Assembly (NCBI GenBank): GCA_947084925.1
Contig: CAMTUJ010000027.1
Location: 1-64,000 of the forward strand
DNA: 64,000 nucleotides
Direction: 5' to 3'
Source: JAGPUQ01 sp947084925
GTDB lineage: Bacteria > Pseudomonadota > Gammaproteobacteria > Pseudomonadales > Porticoccaceae
A program made the position numbers and the translations under genes. The notes below the pieces were generated by a model that saw only the letters and a list, made by a program, of their open reading frames with translations, ran no database searches and was not told where the DNA came from. The stretch's first letter is position 1. Every line of letters starts with the position of its first letter. Of this stretch, positions 48,974 through 58,169 are shown one piece after another.

Positions 48974-50857
48974 TCAGGCCATGGGTTCGCGCTGGAGCGT
49001 GCGCTTTTTCAGGTGAATGAGCAGCAGGGAAACGGCGGCCGGGGTAACACCGGGGACACGCGCCGCCCTGCCCAGGGTTTCGGGGCAGGCCGCCCCGAGT
49101 TTCTGCCGCACCTCGTTGGACAGCCCGGTTACCGTCCCATAGTCGAAATCGGACGGGATCGCCGTCGCTTCCTGGCGTCGCATGCGCTCGATCTCGTCGC
49201 GCTGGCGCGCAATGTACCCTTCATATTTGGCTTCGACCTCGACCTGCAGACCGATGGCGGCGTCGGCACCGCCGCAGTCGATGGCGGCCAATGCGGCGTA
49301 ATCGAGCTCCGGGCGGCGCAGCAGATCGAGCAGGCTGACATCCCTGCTCAGTGGTTTTTCGAGTCGCGCTGCCAGCGCGTTGGCTGTGGGGGATCCGGGG
49401 TGCACCCAGGTGCCCGCGAGCCGCCGCTGTTCGCGTTCGATGGCTTCGCGCCGCGCGCAGAAAACGGCCCAGCGCGCGTCATCCACCAGGCCCAGTTCAC
49501 GGCCGACCTCTGTGAGCCGCAGGTCGGCATTGTCCTCGCGCAGGAGCAGCCGGTACTCCGCGCGGCTGGTAAACATGCGGTAGGGCTCGCGGGTGCCATG
49601 GGTAATGAGATCGTCCACCATCACGCCGATGTAGGCCTGATCGCGCCGCGGCGTCCAGGAATCCCGCTCTCGCACCTGACACGCGGCGTTGACGCCCGCC
49701 AGCAATCCCTGGGCAGCGGCCTCCTCGTAACCCGTGGTGCCGTTGATCTGTCCCGCGAAAAACAGTCCCCGGAGCTCCCTGGTTTCCAACGTCGGACGCA
49801 GATGCCTGGGTTCAAAGAAATCGTATTCGATGGCATATCCAGGGCGCGTGATGTGGGCCTGCTCGAAGCCTTTGATCGACCGCACCAGTTGCAGTTGCAC
49901 ATCGAACGGCAGGCTGGTGGAAATACCGTTCGGGTAGACTTCGTGGGTTTCCAGGCCTTCCGGTTCGATAAAAATCTGATGGCTACTCTTGTCGGCGAAT
50001 CGCACCACCTTGTCTTCGATCGACGGGCAATAGCGGGGGCCGATACCTTCGATCACGCCCGCGTACATGGGTGAGCGATCGAGGCCGCCACGGATGATGT
50101 CGTGGGTGCCGGCATTGGTGTGAGTAACCCAGCAGCACACCTGACGCGGGTGCTCCGCCACCGAGCCGAGGTAGGACATCACGAGTTCGGGTTGATCACC
50201 CCACTGCTCGGCAAGCCCTTCAAAATTGATGGAGCGGGCATCGATCCGCGGTGGCGTGCCCGTCTTCAGACGATCCACCCGGAACGGCAGCTCGCGCAGA
50301 CGATCCGCCAGGCGGAGGGACGGGGGATCGCCTGCGCGCCCTCCCGCATGATTCTGCATGCCGACGTGGATCCGTCCGCCGAGGAAAGTCCCGGCCGCCA
50401 GCACCACGGCCTGTGCCCGGAACTCGATACCGGTCGCCGTCACCACCCCGACAACCCGCTCTCCCTCAACGAGCAGGTCATCCACCGCCTGCTGGAACAG
50501 GCTGAGATTGGGTTGATTTTCGAGTACGTGGCGGATTGCAGCCTTGTAGCGCACCCGGTCGGCTTGCGCCCGGGTTGCCCGCACGGCGGGGCCTTTGCGC
50601 GCATTGAGGACCCGGAACTGGATACCGCCGGCATCGGTGGCGCGCGCCATGGCGCCGCCCAGCGCGTCGATCTCCCGAACCAGGTGACTCTTGCCGATGC
50701 CCCCGATCGCCGGATTGCAGGACATCTGGCCCAGGGTCTCGACATTGTGGGTGATAAGCAGGGTGGCGCATCCCATCCGCGCGGCCGCCAGGCTGGCTTC
50801 GGTGCCCGCATGCCCGCCGCCGATAACGATGACATCAAATACCGCCGGAAAGCGCAT
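48974..50857 (-). CDS. mnmG: tRNA uridine-5-carboxymethylaminomethyl modification enzyme MnmG
   Basis: A 627-residue FAD protein (GidA) that works with MnmE to modify U34 of several tRNAs. The FAD motif is VIGGGHAGTEASLAAARMG, and the two GidA signatures GPRYCPSIEDKVVRF and GQINGTTGYEEAAAQGLLAG are present. Its partner mnmE is 3 kb away on the opposite strand instead of next to it. It is the first gene of the mnmG-rsmG-parA-parB unit. Confidence 0.97.
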   Translation of the reverse strand: MRFPAVFDVIVIGGGHAGTEASLAAARMGCATLLITHNVETLGQMSCNPAIGGIGKSHLVREIDALGGAMARATDAGGIQFRVLNARKGPAVRATRAQADRVRYKAAIRHVLENQPNLSLFQQAVDDLLVEGERVVGVVTATGIEFRAQAVVLAAGTFLGGRIHVGMQNHAGGRAGDPPSLRLADRLRELPFRVDRLKTGTPPRIDARSINFEGLAEQWGDQPELVMSYLGSVAEHPRQVCCWVTHTNAGTHDIIRGGLDRSPMYAGVIEGIGPRYCPSIEDKVVRFADKSSHQIFIEPEGLETHEVYPNGISTSLPFDVQLQLVRSIKGFEQAHITRPGYAIEYDFFEPRHLRPTLETRELRGLFFAGQINGTTGYEEAAAQGLLAGVNAACQVRERDSWTPRRDQAYIGVMVDDLITHGTREPYRMFTSRAEYRLLLREDNADLRLTEVGRELGLVDDARWAVFCARREAIEREQRRLAGTWVHPGSPTANALAARLEKPLSRDVSLLDLLRRPELDYAALAAIDCGGADAAIGLQVEVEAKYEGYIARQRDEIERMRRQEATAIPSDFDYGTVTGLSNEVRQKLGAACPETLGRAARVPGVTPAAVSLLLIHLKKRTLQREPMA

Positions 50858-50886
50858 GGTCGCTGAAATTTTGGGGATGACCGCTG

Positions 50887-50892
50887 ATTATA
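50887..50892 (-). promoter_or_regulatory. -10 element for mnmG
   Basis: TATAAT read on the minus strand, a perfect -10 hexamer about 30 bp ahead of mnmG. No convincing -35 lies at 16-18 bp, so activation or an alternative spacing is possible. Confidence 0.5.
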
Positions 50893-51298
50893 AAGCCAGT
50901 CTCCCCGCAGGCGTTAAGACAATGCACCGCAATTTTCTCTTGTTGGATATTAAAGTATTGGTTTTCTTTTCAAGAATGGATAATTAAATAGTTCTTGTAG
51001 TTATTACATCGCCCGGAAACCCCGCATAACAAATTTATCTTATTGATAGTAATAGCTTTTATCGTAATCAAACCCCTGTATCGAACGGCATCGGGTGGAC
51101 CAGCAAGCTGGGGGTCGATTGTTAACAAGTCAGCGACCTTCCTGCCATCAAATCCGCCTGTGCTTGTTTTGGGAAGCCAAGCACAGGTTATCCCCAACTT
51201 CCGGTGGCCGAGACAGGAGACAGGATGTTTCGTGTCTACCGGGGATGCGTCGCCAACAACATTTTTGGCCCAGGGTGGACAGGCGGTAAATCACGGCA

Positions 51299-51327
51299 TT
51301 GAACGGTGGAGCCGATTTCTTTAGAAT
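51299..51327 (+). promoter_or_regulatory. Sigma-70-type promoter for rpmH-rnpA
   Basis: TTGAAC (51299-51304) and TAGAAT (51322-51327) with a 17-bp spacer, about 60 bp upstream of rpmH. The -10 matches five of six bases and the -35 four of six. Confidence 0.65.
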
Positions 51328-51386
51328 CCACGCCCCGCCGTGAAGCACATCGAGTCGCTGCGGCAGTGACCGGAGCCAGAAGGACC

Positions 51387-51521
51387 ATGAAGCGTACTTT
51401 CCAACCCAGCAATATCAAACGCAAACGGACCCACGGGTTCAGGGCTCGCATGGCCACTGCCAAGGGCCGACTGGTACTCAAGCGTCGCCGTGCCAAAGGG
51501 CGCAAGCGCCTGACCGCCTGA
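51387..51521 (+). CDS. rpmH: 50S ribosomal protein L34
   Basis: A 44-residue, highly basic protein: KRTFQPSNIKRKRTHGFRARM...GRLVLKRRRAKGRKRLTA, the invariant L34 pattern. The start is fixed by homology; the frame upstream is open but unrelated. It is followed after 7 bp by rnpA. Confidence 0.98.
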   Translation: MKRTFQPSNIKRKRTHGFRARMATAKGRLVLKRRRAKGRKRLTA

Positions 51522-51528
51522 GCAGCCT

Positions 51529-51930
51529 GTGACCAGCGGTGTCGTGCCCTCCGCATCATTTACCCGGGCGCGACGACTGTTGACGGCCGCTGATTTTCAG
51601 GCCGTTTTCTCCGGCACCGAGAAGCGCATCTCCCGCCGTTACTACCTGGTACTTTTCCGACGCAATCAGGGTGTTGGTCCCCGCCTGGGAATGGTGGTAG
51701 CGCGCAAGAACATCCGTCTTGCCACCCGACGCAATCGGATCAAGCGGGTGGCTCGCGAAACGTTTCGTCAACACCTGCATCTCCTCGGTGCCGTCGATAT
51801 TCTGTTTTTGCCCCGGCGCGGCATAGACGAACTGGCGCCGGGTCGGCAAACTCGCCTGCTTTGTGAAGCGTGGCGGGAATTGGCTGCCGCGCTCAAAGGA
51901 GAAGCTCCACCGTGCCCACCCGAGCCCTGA
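51529..51930 (+). CDS. rnpA: Ribonuclease P protein component
   Basis: A 133-residue basic protein that helps the RNase P RNA bind pre-tRNA. Characteristic motifs are ARRLLTAADFQAVF, GPRLGMVVARKNIRLATRRNRIKRVARETFR and DILFLPRRG. The start is GTG. Its end overlaps yidD by 19 bp. Confidence 0.95.
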   Translation: MTSGVVPSASFTRARRLLTAADFQAVFSGTEKRISRRYYLVLFRRNQGVGPRLGMVVARKNIRLATRRNRIKRVARETFRQHLHLLGAVDILFLPRRGIDELAPGRQTRLLCEAWRELAAALKGEAPPCPPEP

Positions 51931-52154
51931 TCGCGCTCATCCGCTGCTACCAATGGCTGCTCAGCCCGGTGCTCGGGGCCCATTGTCGATTTCATCCAAC
52001 CTGCTCGGCCTACGCCGTGGAAGCACTCCAACGGCATGGTCTGTGGCGCGGACTCTGGATGGGCACGTGCCGGATAGGCAAATGCCATCCGTGGCACCCG
52101 GGCGGTTACGATCCGGTGCGCCATCCGACCTGTACCGCTGATTTGGAGTCCTGA
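51912..52154 (+). CDS. yidD: Membrane protein insertion efficiency factor YidD
   Basis: An 80-residue protein with the YidD core CYQWLLSPVLGAHCRFHPTCSAYAVEALQRHG and KCHPWHPGGYDPV, including the conserved cysteines. It starts with GTG, and AAGGAG is about ten bases upstream inside rnpA. Family proteins assist YidC-dependent insertion; yidC follows after 2 bp. Confidence 0.95.
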   Translation: MPTRALIALIRCYQWLLSPVLGAHCRFHPTCSAYAVEALQRHGLWRGLWMGTCRIGKCHPWHPGGYDPVRHPTCTADLES

Positions 52155-52156
52155 CC

Positions 52157-53797
52157 GTGGATTGGCAACGCAATGTGTTGTTGGCGGCCATTTTTGTCGT
52201 GTTTGCCGTGTTGTTCGTGCGCTGGAATGAATTCAGCGAAGCGCGGCTGCCCAAACCGATCGCCGCGACGAATCAAGCGGTTTATGTACCCGAGAGTCCT
52301 CCAGCGGCAACTGCCGTACCGACGGCGGCCGACAGCAATGGTGCGGCGGTGAACCCGACGAAAACCGATGCGGGCGAACGGTTGATTCGCGTGAAGACGG
52401 ACGTGCTCGATCTGGTGATAGACACTCGGGGTGGGGATATCGTGCGCGCGACGCTGCCGGAACACCCGGCGGAGTTGAGTGAGGGATCCCCACCGTTTTT
52501 GATGTTGAATCGCACGCGAGACCAGATTTACGTGGCCCAGAGTGGTCTCATTGGCGCCAATGGAACGGATCGCGCCGAGGAGCGGCCTCAGTTTGTGGCG
52601 GATCGCACGGACTATGCGCTCGATGGGTCGGCAGAGCTGCATGTCCCGCTCACGTATCACCAGGGTGATGTATCCATCACCAAAGAGTTTGTTTTGCGAA
52701 AGGGAAGTTACTTGGTCGATGTCGTCTATCACATCGACAATCGAGGCACCGCGCCCTGGAGCGGGCGCCTGTTCGGTCAGATTCAGCGCGATCGCTTTAA
52801 TCCGGTGCAGAGCGGCGCCTTTGGCATGAAACCCTATCTGGGGGCAGCACTGTCCACGGCTGACGAGAATTACAAGAAAGTCAGTTTTGATGCGCTCGAC
52901 AAAAAGACTTTTGACACCGAGCGCACCGGTGGCTGGGTTGGCATGGTGCAGCACTATTTTATAAGTGCGTGGATTCCGGCCCCGAATGAGAACAACCAGT
53001 ACAAACTGCGCCGTCTGGGAGGGGACAACCTCTATGTGTTTGGGTTTGTAGGACCTGAACACCTTGTGGACCCAGGGCAAAAGGGCAACTTTGGTGCCGG
53101 GTTTTACGTTGGTCCGAAAAATCAGGAGCGCTTGGGGGAGATCGCGCCGTACCTGGATTTGACCATCGACTACGGTTGGCTCTGGTGGATTGCAAAGCCC
53201 TTGTTTGCCGGACTTAAGCTACTTCACAACGTGCTTGGAAACTGGGGTTGGGCGATTGTCGTCGTCACGATACTGCTGAAACTGGTATTTTTCCCCCTGT
53301 CAGCCGCGAGCTATCGCTCGATGGCGCGGATGCGCAAGCTGCAACCGGAAATGCAGAGTTTGCGTGAGCGTCATGGTTCTGATCGACAACAGTTGTCGCA
53401 GGAAGTGATGGCGCTGTACAAACGTGAAAAAGTAAATCCCATGGGTGGTTGTCTGCCCATGTTGATACAGATGCCGGTGTTTATTGCGCTCTACTGGGTG
53501 CTCAGTGAAAGCGTCGAGTTGCGGCATGCTCCCTGGATTCTCTGGATCGCCGACCTGTCGGTTCGGGACCCGCTTTATGTGCTGCCGGTCCTTAACGGCA
53601 TCAGCATGTTTGTGCTGCAAACCCTGCAGCCGGCACTTCCGGACCCGACCCAGGCCAAGGTCATGAAAGTAATGCCAGTGATGTTTTCGTTTTTCTTTGT
53701 CTTTTTCCCTGCCGGGCTGGTGCTCTACTGGACCGTCAACAGCGTGTTGTCCATCGCCCAGCAATGGGTAATTACGCGGCGGATCATTGCTGAGTGA
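52157..53797 (+). CDS. yidC: Membrane protein insertase YidC
   Basis: A 546-residue inner-membrane insertase. An N-terminal membrane helix (NVLLAAIFVVFAVLFVRW) precedes a large periplasmic domain (about residues 60-340) with TKEFVLRKGSYLVDVVYHIDN and GWVGMVQHYFISAWIP. The conserved five-helix core starts near GWLWWIAKPLFAGLKLLHN and includes the cytoplasmic hairpin and PMGGCLPMLIQMPVFIALYWVL. It starts with GTG. Its end is close to the mnmE start. Confidence 0.97.
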   Translation: MDWQRNVLLAAIFVVFAVLFVRWNEFSEARLPKPIAATNQAVYVPESPPAATAVPTAADSNGAAVNPTKTDAGERLIRVKTDVLDLVIDTRGGDIVRATLPEHPAELSEGSPPFLMLNRTRDQIYVAQSGLIGANGTDRAEERPQFVADRTDYALDGSAELHVPLTYHQGDVSITKEFVLRKGSYLVDVVYHIDNRGTAPWSGRLFGQIQRDRFNPVQSGAFGMKPYLGAALSTADENYKKVSFDALDKKTFDTERTGGWVGMVQHYFISAWIPAPNENNQYKLRRLGGDNLYVFGFVGPEHLVDPGQKGNFGAGFYVGPKNQERLGEIAPYLDLTIDYGWLWWIAKPLFAGLKLLHNVLGNWGWAIVVVTILLKLVFFPLSAASYRSMARMRKLQPEMQSLRERHGSDRQQLSQEVMALYKREKVNPMGGCLPMLIQMPVFIALYWVLSESVELRHAPWILWIADLSVRDPLYVLPVLNGISMFVLQTLQPALPDPTQAKVMKVMPVMFSFFFVFFPAGLVLYWTVNSVLSIAQQWVITRRIIAE

Positions 53798-53801
53798 TGT
53801 G

Positions 53802-55175
53802 ATGCCGAACCCGCTGGCGGCCGACGCGGACACCATCGTCGCGGTAGCGACCGCGCCCGGTCGTGGCGGTGTGGGAGTGGTCCGGATTTCTGGCGTATCC
53901 CTCGATGCCTTGCTGCCGGCCCTGTGTGATCGCCCGATAGAACCCCGTCGGGCGGTGCACTGCCGTTTTCTGGATCAGGACGGCAGCGCCATCGACGAAG
54001 GCATAGCGCTTTATTTCCGCGCACCGGCCTCGTTCACGGGCGAGGATGTTGTCGAGCTCCAGGGTCATGGTGGCCCGGTGGTGATGGACATGCTCGTGCG
54101 CCGGGTGATGGCACTGGGGGCAAGGCTTGCCCGACCGGGTGAATTCAGCGAACGCGCTTTTCTCAACGGCAAACTCGATCTGGCGCAGGCCGAGGCGGTC
54201 GCGGATTTGATCGCCGCGGACACCGAAGCGGCCGCGCGCGGCGCCATGCGCTCGCTTCAGGGCGAGTTTTCGAAACGGGTTCAGTCGCTCACGGACGCCC
54301 TTGTCAGTCTGCGGGTCCAGGTGGAATCCGCGCTGGATTTCCCGGACGAGGATGTTGGCGAGGCGGAAAACACGGGGCCCTTGCTAGCCCGGCTTGATGC
54401 ACTGCTCGCTGCGTTCGAGGCTTTGTACGCTTCGGTACGGCAGGGTGTCGTCTTGCGGGAAGGTATTCGCGTTGCCATAGCCGGCCCGCCCAACGCGGGC
54501 AAGTCGCGATTGCTCAATGCGCTATCCGGTCAGGAAACGGCCATCGTCACCGAGATGGCTGGAACTACCCGGGATGTGCTGCGGGAAACGATCCAGCTGG
54601 GGGGCGTCCCCGTACATCTCGTTGACACAGCTGGCCTGCGCGACAGCGACGACCTGATCGAGGCGGAGGGCATGCGGCGTGCCCGGATGGAGATCGAGCG
54701 GGCGGATTGCGTATTGCTGGTGGTGGATTCCCAGCGGGAACAATGGAAAGAACCACACGAATTGATAACAGAGGAGTTCGCCGCCTGTGCGCAAGACGGG
54801 CGCCTGACCCTGGTACTCAACAAAGCCGACTTGTCCGACCTCTCTGTCGGGGAGCGCAGTGGCCCCGTGCCGATCCAGGTGGTGTCCGCCGCAACCGGTG
54901 CCGGGCTGGATGCCTTGCGGGCCCATCTGATCGCTCGGGCCAGGGGCAACGGAGGGTCCGCGGCCGAGTTTTCGGGGCGGCGACGGCATTTATCGGCGCT
55001 GGACGCGGCAGCCGCGCACATTGCGCGGGCAAGGTTGAATGCCCAACGGCAGGGGCCGGAACTGCTCGCCGAAGAGTTGCGGCAAGCACAGCGGGAACTT
55101 GGCGCCATTTCGGGAGTTTTTACCACGGAAGACTTGCTGGGAGAGATTTTTGGTACTTTTTGCATAGGAAAATGA
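53802..55175 (+). CDS. mnmE: tRNA modification GTPase MnmE
   Basis: A 457-residue protein acting with MnmG on wobble uridines. The N-terminal domain (DTIVAVATAPGRGGVGVVRISG) binds a folate, the G domain has GPPNAGKSRLLNAL, DTAGLRD and NKAD, and the C-terminus ends in the obligatory FCIGK. The ATG at 53802 gives the standard N-terminus; a TTG five codons earlier overlaps yidC. It is the last gene of the rpmH block and reads toward dnaA. Confidence 0.96.
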   Translation: MPNPLAADADTIVAVATAPGRGGVGVVRISGVSLDALLPALCDRPIEPRRAVHCRFLDQDGSAIDEGIALYFRAPASFTGEDVVELQGHGGPVVMDMLVRRVMALGARLARPGEFSERAFLNGKLDLAQAEAVADLIAADTEAAARGAMRSLQGEFSKRVQSLTDALVSLRVQVESALDFPDEDVGEAENTGPLLARLDALLAAFEALYASVRQGVVLREGIRVAIAGPPNAGKSRLLNALSGQETAIVTEMAGTTRDVLRETIQLGGVPVHLVDTAGLRDSDDLIEAEGMRRARMEIERADCVLLVVDSQREQWKEPHELITEEFAACAQDGRLTLVLNKADLSDLSVGERSGPVPIQVVSAATGAGLDALRAHLIARARGNGGSAAEFSGRRRHLSALDAAAAHIARARLNAQRQGPELLAEELRQAQRELGAISGVFTTEDLLGEIFGTFCIGK

Positions 55176-55513
55176 GCGGATGTAGTTGGCCCGCCCGGGG
55201 TGATTATCCGATGGAAATGAGGTCGCGTTCAGCCTTGGTGGTCATGCGCTGGAACTCTACAGGAAAGACACGGGCTATAGACGTGTTAATAACAGGTTAT
55301 CCACAAAACTGGTTGAAAAACGCGCACTTTTCTCCCTCCTCCCTGTGGATGACCGGCTCCCGGCATTATTTGTAACCAATTGAAAATAAATAACAAATCG
55401 TTCATGCCAACTATGTTGCTTTTCCCGGTGGTGTGGATAAGTAGCCTCTGAGCGGCTACACTGCCGCCGCAGTTGGCAGCGACTGAAAACAACGCAAGCA
55501 GGGGGCACGGATT
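55176..55513. other. Probable oriC and dnaA regulatory region
   Basis: It contains two perfect DnaA boxes, TTATCCACA at 55297-55305 and its complement at 55432-55440, plus a one-mismatch box (complement of TCATCCACA) at 55344-55352 and a weak one at 55204-55212. An A+T-rich tract at about 55366-55400 between the boxes could be the unwinding element. The location directly upstream of dnaA fits both oriC and dnaA autoregulation. Confidence 0.75.
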
Positions 55514-56977
55514 TTGGGCGAAGCGATCTGGCAACGGTGCCTTGGCTGTCTGCGCGACGAGTTGTCACCACAGCAATTCGAGACCTGGATCCAGCCGCTG
55601 CGCTTTGATGTGATGTCGGAAAGTGCTGTGCGGCTGTTGGCACCCAATCGCTTCGTTCAGGATTGGGTGGCGGATAAGTTTCTCGACAGAATTCGGGAGA
55701 TTTACCGAAAAATCGATGGAAACCAATCGGTTGCCATGGAGGTAACCGCCTCGAACAGCCTTCGCGAGACCGTTTCGGGGTTCCCGCAGGGAAAGTATCC
55801 TGCGAGCGATACCGGCACGGCAGGCGCCACCTTCGAGGAAGACACCGCGCGGACACCTGCCCAGCAGGCAGCGCCGAAGCCGTCAAGTGTCGCTGCGCCG
55901 CGCAATCCGCGTTATTCCGACCAGGGGCAGCATCAGCCTCAGGCGGGCTATCACGTTGAAAACCACCTGAATGACAACTTCCTGTTTGAGACCTTCGTCG
56001 AGGGTAAATCCAACCAACTGGCGCTCGCCGCAGCACGTCAAGTGGCGCAAAACCCCGGTGGATCCTACAACCCGCTGTTTATTTACGGCGGAGTGGGACT
56101 GGGTAAAACGCATTTGATGCATGCGGTGGGCAACCAGTTGATCGCCGCCAACCCGGGCGCGCGGGTGGTCTACCTGCATTCCGAACGCTTTGTTGCCGAC
56201 ATGGTCAAGGCGTTGCAACTGAACGCCATCAACGAATTCAAGCGCTACTATCGTTCCGTCGATGCCCTCCTGATTGACGACATCCAGTTTTTTGCCCGCA
56301 AGGACCGATCCCAGGAAGAGTTTTTTCATACCTTCAATGCACTGCTGGAAGGTGGTCGGCAAATGATCCTGACCAGCGACCGTTACCCAAAGGAAATTGA
56401 CGGTGTTGAAGAACGGCTGAAGTCGCGCTTTGGGTGGGGTTTGACGGTTGCGGTTGAGCCCCCGGAACTGGAGACCCGGGTCGCCATTCTGTTGCGCAAG
56501 GCGGAGCAGGCTGGCGTGGCGCTGCCGTCCGACGTGGCTTTTTTTATGGCACAGCGTATCCAGGCCAACGTGCGCGAGCTGGAAGGCGCATTGAAGCGGG
56601 TGATAGCCAGCGCGCACTTCACCGGACGGACCATCAATGTGGACTTTGTTCGGGAAACGCTGAAGGATTTGCTTGCGCTCCAGGACAAGCTGGTCACCGC
56701 CGAGAATATTCAACGGACGGTCGCGGACTATTACAAACTCAAACTTTCCGATCTGTTGTCCAAACGGCGCAGCCGCTCCGTAGCGCGCCCGCGGCAGGTC
56801 GCGATGTACCTCGCGAAGCAGTTGACGACGCGCAGTTTGCCGGAGATCGGCGAGGCGTTCGGGGGACGGGATCACACCACGGTGTTACATGCCTGCCGCA
56901 CCATAAAAGCCTTGCAAGAAACCTCCCACGATATCGCCGAAGACATTAAAATCCTTACCCGGGCGCTCAAGACCTGA
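55514..56977 (+). CDS. dnaA: Chromosomal replication initiator protein DnaA
   Basis: A 487-residue AAA+ initiator. Domain I starts WQRCLGCLRDELSPQQFETWIQPL, a variable domain II covers about residues 85-150, and domain III has Walker A GGVGLGKTH (192-200), LLIDDIQFFARK and the sensor loops. Domain IV has the DnaA-box-binding GGRDHTTVLHACRTI. The start codon is TTG with a G-rich site upstream. It is followed by dnaN after 60 bp. Confidence 0.97.
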   Translation: MGEAIWQRCLGCLRDELSPQQFETWIQPLRFDVMSESAVRLLAPNRFVQDWVADKFLDRIREIYRKIDGNQSVAMEVTASNSLRETVSGFPQGKYPASDTGTAGATFEEDTARTPAQQAAPKPSSVAAPRNPRYSDQGQHQPQAGYHVENHLNDNFLFETFVEGKSNQLALAAARQVAQNPGGSYNPLFIYGGVGLGKTHLMHAVGNQLIAANPGARVVYLHSERFVADMVKALQLNAINEFKRYYRSVDALLIDDIQFFARKDRSQEEFFHTFNALLEGGRQMILTSDRYPKEIDGVEERLKSRFGWGLTVAVEPPELETRVAILLRKAEQAGVALPSDVAFFMAQRIQANVRELEGALKRVIASAHFTGRTINVDFVRETLKDLLALQDKLVTAENIQRTVADYYKLKLSDLLSKRRSRSVARPRQVAMYLAKQLTTRSLPEIGEAFGGRDHTTVLHACRTIKALQETSHDIAEDIKILTRALKT

Positions 56978-57037
56978 TCAGATGATAGGCCGGCGCGATT
57001 TCCCGTAACCCCAGCGAATCCTCTTGAAGGGAAGTCG

Positions 57038-58141
57038 ATGAAATTTACCGTTGTTCGAGAATCCTTGCTGAAACCCTTGCAGCTCGCCGCCGGGGTGGTG
57101 GAGCGGCGCCAGACACTTCCTGTACTGGCCAATGTTTTGCTGAGCCTTGAGCCGGGGGAGCTGTGTATCACGGGTACTGACCTCGAGGTCGAAATCCGGG
57201 GCACGCTGCCCCTGGACGGTGTGGTCGAGGTTGGCCAAATTACAGTCCCGGCGCGCAAACTGCTCGATATTTGCCGTTCGCTACCGGACAGCGCAGCCAT
57301 TACGGTGTCGACGGATTCCGAGAATCGCGTCCGGATCCAGAGCGGGCGCAGCCGGTTCACCCTGGCAACGCTGCCGGCGGACGATTTTCCCGCGGTTGAT
57401 CGGGAGCCCGGCCGTATCCAGTTTCTGATCAGCCAGGACAGACTCAAGCGATTGCTCGATCAGACCTCCTTTGCCATGGCGCAGCAGGATGTCCGTTACT
57501 ACCTCAACGGCATGCTGTGGGAGATCACCACTGGACGCCTGCGCGTGGTGGCCACCGACGGGCACCGGTTGGCGCTCGCGGATGCCGGCGTCGATGTAAC
57601 ATCGGCAGAGCGGATTCAGGCCATTTTGCCGCGCAAGGGTGTCCAGGAGCTGGCCCGTTTGCTGGGCGACGCCGCCGATGCGCGTGTTGTCATCGGCACC
57701 AACCATGTGCGGGTGGAGGGCGCGGACTACCGTTTGACCACGAAGCTGGTGGATGGTGCCTATCCAGACTACGAGCGAGTGCTGCCCCGCAACGGCAACC
57801 AGATAGTGGAAGGTGATCGCGAGACGCTGCGCCAGGCTTTTTATCGCGCGGCGATTTTGTCGAACGAGAAATACCGGGGAGTACGACTGGGGCTCACCCA
57901 GGGCACTTTAACCGCCGTCGCCAACAATCCCGAGCAGGAACGCGCCGAGGAGGAGGTTTCGGTGGACTATGACGGCGATCAGCTCGAGGTGGGGTTCAAC
58001 GTCAGCTATTTGTTGGACGTCTTGAACGCCCTGCCCGGGTCGCGGGTGCGATTTTGTCTGGCAGACGCCAACAGCAGTGTGTTGCTCACCAACCCGGACG
58101 ACAGCGATTCTGCCTATGTAATCATGCCGATGCGGCTCTAG
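57038..58141 (+). CDS. dnaN: DNA polymerase III beta subunit (sliding clamp)
   Basis: A 367-residue clamp subunit. It begins MKFTVVRESLLKPLQLAAGVVERRQTLPVLANVLL, has the repeated three-domain pattern, and ends YVIMPMRL, a family-standard C-terminus. GAAGG lies upstream of the ATG. It tethers polymerase III to DNA and is 28 bp ahead of recF. Confidence 0.98.
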   Translation: MKFTVVRESLLKPLQLAAGVVERRQTLPVLANVLLSLEPGELCITGTDLEVEIRGTLPLDGVVEVGQITVPARKLLDICRSLPDSAAITVSTDSENRVRIQSGRSRFTLATLPADDFPAVDREPGRIQFLISQDRLKRLLDQTSFAMAQQDVRYYLNGMLWEITTGRLRVVATDGHRLALADAGVDVTSAERIQAILPRKGVQELARLLGDAADARVVIGTNHVRVEGADYRLTTKLVDGAYPDYERVLPRNGNQIVEGDRETLRQAFYRAAILSNEKYRGVRLGLTQGTLTAVANNPEQERAEEEVSVDYDGDQLEVGFNVSYLLDVLNALPGSRVRFCLADANSSVLLTNPDDSDSAYVIMPMRL

Positions 58142-58169
58142 GCGCTTTCACGCCGGGGAACGCTCTCCC

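Larger units (their letters stand above)
50858..51386. other. AT-rich intergenic region between mnmG and rpmH, 529 bp
   Basis: The stretch of about 50920-51075 is much richer in A+T than its surroundings. It contains one near-consensus DnaA box (TTATCCCCA at 51188-51196) and a weaker one (complement of AATGGATAA, 50975-50983). No gene is seen. It holds the divergent promoters of mnmG and rpmH. It may be a relic or a part of the origin region, but the stronger DnaA boxes are upstream of dnaA. Confidence 0.5.
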
